Positions 6,281-9,063 of a stretch of 9,063 nucleotides of DNA are shown here, piece by piece; within the stretch, counting starts at the first letter, position 1; every line of letters starts with the position of its first letter. The notes below the pieces were generated by a model. The model ran no database searches and was not told the origin of the DNA. It worked only from the letters and a program-made list of their open reading frames with translations. The stretch covers positions 1 through 9,063 of the forward strand of contig CAYTAJ010000085.1 of NCBI GenBank assembly GCA_964435725.1. The letters run 5' to 3'. Both the position numbers and the translations under genes were made by a program. The stretch is from Litorimonas sp964435725. GTDB taxonomy: Bacteria > Pseudomonadota > Alphaproteobacteria > Caulobacterales > Maricaulaceae.

Positions 6281-7327
6281 ATGAACCTTGAAGCCCTCAA
6301 TAAAATCGCCGTCGCTATGGTTGAGCCGGGAAAAGGACTTCTCGCAGCCGATGAAAGCTTTGGTACGATCGGCAAACGCTTTGACTCTATCAATACAGAG
6401 AATACCGAAGAAAACCGCCGCGATTGGCGCGAAATGTTGTTCCGTACCGAACACGCGATGAAAAATCATGTCTCAGGTGTTATCTTATTTGACGAAACAC
6501 TCCGTCAAAGCGCAAAGGACGGCACGAAGTTTGTTGACCTGATTAAGTCACATGGCGCCATTCCGGGAATCAAAGTTGATAAAGGGATTACCCCCCTCGC
6601 CGGACGCCCAGGCGAAAACATTACGCAGGGCCTAGACGGGTTACGCGAACGTTTGGCTGAATATTATGAATTAGGCGCCCGCTTTGCCAAATGGCGCGCT
6701 GTTATAGAAATCTCACATCCTGACCAATATGTTGGCATGACCCCAACACGCGGCGGAATCAAAGCCAATACCCACGCGCTCGGTCGCTATGCGGCGCTTT
6801 GCCAAGAAGCGGGCATTGTTCCAATCGTCGAACCAGAAGTCCTTATGGGGGGATACCACTCAGTTGAACGTTGTCATGAGGTGACAGAGAAAGTCTTGAA
6901 TTCCCTCTTTACCGAGCTTTATGAACAAGGCGTTGCCCTAGAAGGGACAATCCTCAAGCCCAACATGGTTGTGGCCGGTAAGAAATGTGCGGAACAACCG
7001 AGCCGCGAAGAGATTGCGGAACGCACAATCAAGGTCCTTAAAGATACTGTCCCGGCCGCTGTACCCGGCATCGCTTTCTTGTCTGGTGGTCAAGATAACG
7101 AAGAAGCGACACGTAATCTTGATATGATGAATAAAATTGGCGGTTTCCCCTGGAAACTGACCTATTCCTATGGTCGCGCCTTACAACAATCCGCTCTCTT
7201 TGCATGGCAAGGCAAAGCGGAGAATTACGATGCAGCGCAAATCGCGTTTAACCATCGCGCGCATATGAACGGGCTTGCCTCAAGGGGTAAATGGGAACAA
7301 GCGGAAGACGATAAGGTCGCAGCTTAG
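6281..7327 (+). CDS. Fructose-bisphosphate aldolase, class I
   Basis: 348 aa, close to the 340-365 of eukaryote-like class I aldolases. Cleaves fructose 1,6-bisphosphate to dihydroxyacetone phosphate and glyceraldehyde 3-phosphate through a Schiff base, without metal. Key residues are visible: Asp24 in LLAADES, Lys98 in GIKVDKG, Lys137 in AKWRAV, Glu184 in PIVEPEV and the Schiff-base Lys226 in GTILKPNMV, followed by LSGGQ and the C-terminal WKLTYSYGRALQ segment. This separates it from the metal-dependent class II enzyme and from the archaeal-type DhnA class I enzyme. The start ATG has a strong AGGAG (6269-6273) 7 nt upstream, and only 14 nt separate it from pgk, so it closes the gap-pgk-fba operon. 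Symbols fba, fbaB and fda are used inconsistently for this type, so none is given. A nested inverted repeat starts at its stop codon. Confidence 0.96.
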   Translation: MNLEALNKIAVAMVEPGKGLLAADESFGTIGKRFDSINTENTEENRRDWREMLFRTEHAMKNHVSGVILFDETLRQSAKDGTKFVDLIKSHGAIPGIKVDKGITPLAGRPGENITQGLDGLRERLAEYYELGARFAKWRAVIEISHPDQYVGMTPTRGGIKANTHALGRYAALCQEAGIVPIVEPEVLMGGYHSVERCHEVTEKVLNSLFTELYEQGVALEGTILKPNMVVAGKKCAEQPSREEIAERTIKVLKDTVPAAVPGIAFLSGGQDNEEATRNLDMMNKIGGFPWKLTYSYGRALQQSALFAWQGKAENYDAAQIAFNHRAHMNGLASRGKWEQAEDDKVAA

Positions 7328-7413
7328 TTCACTTTATTTTAGGTAAAACAAACCCCATCCAAAAATCGACAATCTTCGTCGAATTTTTGATGGAAAAAAG
7401 AAATAAAGTGAAC
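7327..7413. repeat. Nested inverted repeat between the convergent fba and HTH genes
   Basis: Outer arms of 13 bp are perfect inverted copies (7327-7339 and 7401-7413). Inside is a second stem of 16 bp with two mismatches (7355-7370 with 7378-7393) around a 7-nt loop. An A-run (7394-7399) follows on the plus strand and T-rich sequence follows on the minus strand. The left outer arm begins at the last base of the fba stop codon. The element fills most of the 122-bp gap between two converging transcripts, so it may act as a two-way terminator or mRNA 3'-end stabiliser. The perfect terminal arms are also what a very small non-autonomous element would show. Structure is seen; role is inferred. Confidence 0.7.
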
Positions 7414-7449
7414 CACTAAAAAGCGTAACGTGTGACCGCAATCTATCCG

Positions 7450-7680
7450 CTACTCAGCCGCTATCTCTTGTTCTTCTTCCGGTTCATAAACGAGGATATC
7501 TGCAGGCTGACAATCCAGCTCACGGCAAAGCGCAGACAAGGTTGAAAAACGCACAGCGCGCGCTTTCCCTGTCTTTAAGATAGACAAATTGGCTAGCGTA
7601 ATGCCCACGCGGTCCGCCAGCTCTGTCAGGCTCATACGGCGCTCTAATAACACGCGGTCTAGGTTCACACGAATAGTCAT
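7450..7680 (-). CDS. Small Xre-family HTH transcriptional regulator (YozG-like)
   Basis: 76 aa. Nearly the whole protein is one helix-turn-helix domain: residues about 7-65 include LTELADRVGITLANLSILKT (18-37) as the HTH, then FSTLSALCRELDCQPADIL typical of the Cro/C1-type fold, and an acidic tail (EPEEEQE). The frame is open further upstream, but that part overlaps the DUF2975 gene and is not protein-like. The ATG at 7680 gives a canonical start to the domain and overlaps the preceding stop as TGATG, so translation is coupled. Small HTH proteins of this kind are regularly paired with DUF2975 membrane proteins (for example YozG with YoaS in Bacillus). It probably regulates its own operon, perhaps in response to the membrane partner; targets are unknown. 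Confidence 0.88.
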   Translation of the reverse strand: MTIRVNLDRVLLERRMSLTELADRVGITLANLSILKTGKARAVRFSTLSALCRELDCQPADILVYEPEEEQEIAAE

Positions 7681-8231
7681 CAGATCGTCAATTCCTGCTC
7701 TTGACGCATCGCAGCTCCATAGCGGAAGGCCTCCGAAAGCGTAGCAATAACAAAGACTAAGAACCACACACCTAATCTAATTTGCAATCCATTTTCACCA
7801 TTTGAGAGGGATGAACTCGCAAATGCGACTATCACCATGCGGAACAATTCCGCAGCAGCGATGACTATCCACATGCGACGTAATCTGTTGATATTCCCCG
7901 GCACAAACGGGTCACCGGCAATTAAGGTCCCTACAATGAGACGCAGCATATAAAGCACCCAAAACCAAGCCGCAGCGATTATGGCCCCACCTAGACAAAC
8001 CAATGGAAGCATAAATTTATTGGGCTGCATCTCAACAGAAAAACTACCGTAAAGCTGTTCTTGTAAGCCATCTGAAAAGCCGAGGACGGCGGAAGCAATA
8101 ACTAACAAAACAGCGGAGAATGCTAAGACTAGCTGCATCAAGAATATAACGACACGGAGCGTTTTCGCCATCTTATGGTCAGAGCGTGAAACGCTCTCAA
8201 TATCGATCGCTTCGTCCGTATCGGTTGACAT
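7680..8231 (-). CDS. DUF2975 family membrane protein
   Basis: 183 aa from ATG 8231, which has AGGGA 5 nt upstream. An ATG at 8246 and one at 8300 are in frame but lack a ribosome binding site. Four hydrophobic helices are visible at about residues 26-50, 73-97, 119-140 and 150-168, with a charged cytoplasmic N-terminus. The loop between helices 2 and 3 contains GDPFVPGNINRLRRM (106-120), the recognisable DUF2975 signature (G-x-PF ... N ... RLR). Function is unknown for the family. The conserved pairing with a downstream Xre regulator suggests a membrane sensor or accessory protein acting with it. First gene of a two-gene operon divergent from rdgB. The upstream AT-rich region holds TTGCAA and TTGTAA on the minus strand, possible -35 boxes, but no -10 decides between them. 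Confidence 0.85.
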   Translation of the reverse strand: MSTDTDEAIDIESVSRSDHKMAKTLRVVIFLMQLVLAFSAVLLVIASAVLGFSDGLQEQLYGSFSVEMQPNKFMLPLVCLGGAIIAAAWFWVLYMLRLIVGTLIAGDPFVPGNINRLRRMWIVIAAAELFRMVIVAFASSSLSNGENGLQIRLGVWFLVFVIATLSEAFRYGAAMRQEQELTI

Positions 8232-8320
8232 GGGATTCCCTAACATGGTCTTATTGATAAACAATAATGCAAAAATTACAAGCCTTTGCAACATGGACAT
8301 TACAGCACACGGCTAAGTCT

Positions 8321-8349
8321 TTGCTTTTAAGAGGGATGATAGCTATAGC
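8321..8349 (+). promoter_or_regulatory. Predicted rdgB promoter giving a leaderless transcript
   Basis: TTGCTT (8321-8326) and TATAGC (8344-8349) are spaced by exactly 17 bp. The expected start, 7 nt after the -10, is position 8356, the A of the rdgB ATG. No Shine-Dalgarno sequence lies at normal distance: the only purine-rich stretch, GAGGG at 8331-8335, is 20 nt from the ATG and is complementary to CCCTC at 8351-8355. This supports leaderless initiation, which is common in alphaproteobacteria. Confidence 0.5.
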
Positions 8350-8355
8350 CCCCTC

Positions 8356-8997
8356 ATGACAAACAGCCCTCATAGAGACCTTAAAGGTCATTCAAAAATC
8401 GTCTTGGCCTCTCATAACAAAGGCAAAATCAGGGAAATTCGCGAACTCCTTGAGCCATTTGGCCTTGAAGTCTTAAGCGCGGGTGATCTCGATTTACCCG
8501 AGCCTGAAGAAACAGAAACAACATTTGCAGGCAATGCCCGTCTAAAATCCCGTGCATCTTCCGATGCGACAGGTCTCCCTGCCCTTTCCGATGATAGTGG
8601 TTTGGACGTCACAGCGCTTGATGGGCAACCCGGCATATATGCGGCACGTTGGGCAGAATTGCCAAAATCAGAAGGCGGCGGGCGTGATTTCGATATGGCC
8701 ATGTGGCATGTGAATGACAAATTAGGCAAGGCAAAAGACAGGTCTGCTCGCTTTATTTGCGCCTTATGTCTTTCTATGCCGGACGGCACAGACCGTATTT
8801 ATGAAGGTAAAGTCGAGGGCGATATCACATGGCCTCCACGTGGCGATAAAGGGTTTGGTTATGACCCCATCTTTATTGCCAACGGAGACACAGAAACCTT
8901 TGCCGAAATAGATCCAGCAGAGAAACATGCCAAAAGCCATCGCGCGGATGCCTTTGCCAAATTCATGGCTGATCAGTTCCCTGATTATGGCGGATAA
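8356..8997 (+). CDS. rdgB: Non-canonical purine NTP pyrophosphatase (dITP/XTP diphosphatase, RdgB/HAM1)
   Basis: 213 aa, slightly longer than the usual 195-205 because of about 12 extra N-terminal residues. Hydrolyses dITP, ITP and XTP to the monophosphate plus pyrophosphate, keeping deaminated purines out of DNA and RNA in the cytosol. Family motifs are all present: VLASHNKGK (residues 16-24) for triphosphate binding, TFAGNARLK, the metal/catalytic DDSGL (79-83), PGIYAARWA, FGYDPIF (167-173) for base recognition, and a C-terminal EKHAKSHRADA segment matching the family's K..(I/K)SHR. No internal ATG or GTG precedes the first motif, so ATG 8356 is the start; it lacks a normal ribosome binding site (see the promoter entry). 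It overlaps hemW by 11 bp, a gene pair conserved in many proteobacteria. The large antisense ORF over its 5' two-thirds is a shadow. Confidence 0.95.
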   Translation: MTNSPHRDLKGHSKIVLASHNKGKIREIRELLEPFGLEVLSAGDLDLPEPEETETTFAGNARLKSRASSDATGLPALSDDSGLDVTALDGQPGIYAARWAELPKSEGGGRDFDMAMWHVNDKLGKAKDRSARFICALCLSMPDGTDRIYEGKVEGDITWPPRGDKGFGYDPIFIANGDTETFAEIDPAEKHAKSHRADAFAKFMADQFPDYGG

Positions 8998-9063
8998 AGC
9001 CCCACTCGCGGTCTACATCCACTGGCCTTATTGCGCTCGCATCTGCCCCTATTGTGACTTTAA
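8987..9063 (+). CDS. hemW: HemW-type radical SAM heme chaperone, N-terminus (runs off the window)
   Basis: Only 25 complete codons are present. The frame from ATG 8987 reads MADKAPLAVYIHWPYCARIC and continues PYCDF. It contains the radical SAM iron-sulfur motif C-x3-C-x2-C (Cys16, Cys20, Cys23) and the VYIHWP(Y/F)C start typical of HemW, formerly annotated as oxygen-independent coproporphyrinogen oxidase-like (HemN-related). HemW binds heme and is thought to deliver it to membrane cytochromes. The start lies inside the last codons of rdgB (11-bp overlap, different frame) with no clear ribosome binding site, so it is probably translated by coupling to rdgB. The N-terminal motif and the rdgB neighbour make HemW far more likely than HemN, but the rest of the protein is not visible. 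Confidence 0.88.
   Translation, partial: MADKAPLAVYIHWPYCARICPYCDF

Noticed and set aside
6158..6469. Minus-strand ORF of 103 codons over the pgk-fba junction
   Set aside because: It runs antisense across two clear genes and a strong ribosome binding site; no domain is recognisable.
7681..7767. Longer start for the HTH regulator (105 residues)
   Set aside because: The extra residues lie within the DUF2975 gene in another frame; the TGATG junction at 7680 gives a natural start just before the HTH domain.
8412..8789. Minus-strand ORF of 125 codons within rdgB
   Set aside because: rdgB on the plus strand carries every family motif; the antisense product is low-complexity (Ser/Arg/Pro-rich) and has no start signal.
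1..9063. CRISPR arrays, tRNAs, transposases, toxin-antitoxin or phage-defence genes
   Set aside because: No regularly spaced direct repeats, no tRNA cloverleaf and no such protein motifs were seen. The small HTH plus membrane protein is not a recognised toxin-antitoxin pair.

Overview
The window reads as chromosomal DNA from an alphaproteobacterium, probably a marine, moderately low-GC member of the Caulobacterales/Maricaulales (Hyphomonadaceae-like). The evidence is the zauP-zapA pair, an ssrS-type 6S RNA next to a 5-formyltetrahydrofolate cyclo-ligase gene, a gap-pgk-class I fba glycolytic operon and an rdgB-hemW pair. The family-level placement is an inference from gene content and order, not a measured affiliation.

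Left part (1-578). The window opens inside the 5' end of a 5-formyltetrahydrofolate cyclo-ligase gene on the minus strand, apparently with a TTG start at 163. Upstream of it on the same strand lies a 6S RNA gene (about 394-232) with its own sigma70-type promoter (429-401). An AT-rich hairpin (184-224) separates the two. The 6S RNA and the partial cyclo-ligase gene are too short or too start-poor to appear as ordinary ORFs.

Middle left (579-3188). A large hybrid sensor histidine kinase (869 aa) has a signal peptide, a periplasmic TPR sensor, one membrane helix, HisKA, HATPase and REC domains. It is visibly more AT-rich than its neighbours. It lies between zapA and the 6S gene, which are normally adjacent in alphaproteobacteria, so it looks like an insertion into a conserved locus.

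Centre (3219-7327). The minus-strand pair zauP-zapA (Z-ring organisers, ATGA overlap) diverges from a plus-strand operon gap-pgk-fba. The operon covers aldolase, glyceraldehyde-3-phosphate dehydrogenase and phosphoglycerate kinase, a contiguous block of lower glycolysis/gluconeogenesis. The GAPDH lacks the aspartate normally associated with NAD specificity. After fba there is a nested inverted repeat (7327-7413).

Right part (7450-9063). A minus-strand pair, a four-helix DUF2975 membrane protein and a small Xre-type HTH regulator (TGATG overlap), diverges from rdgB (house-cleaning dITP/XTP pyrophosphatase). rdgB appears to be transcribed as a leaderless mRNA. The start of hemW (heme chaperone, radical SAM family) overlaps the end of rdgB and runs off the window.

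I found no CRISPR array, transposase, tRNA or rRNA. Most of the window is ordinary core genome. The points worth following are the kinase insertion beside the 6S gene, the 6S/cyclo-ligase leader, the GAPDH cofactor residues, the nested repeat and the leaderless rdgB.
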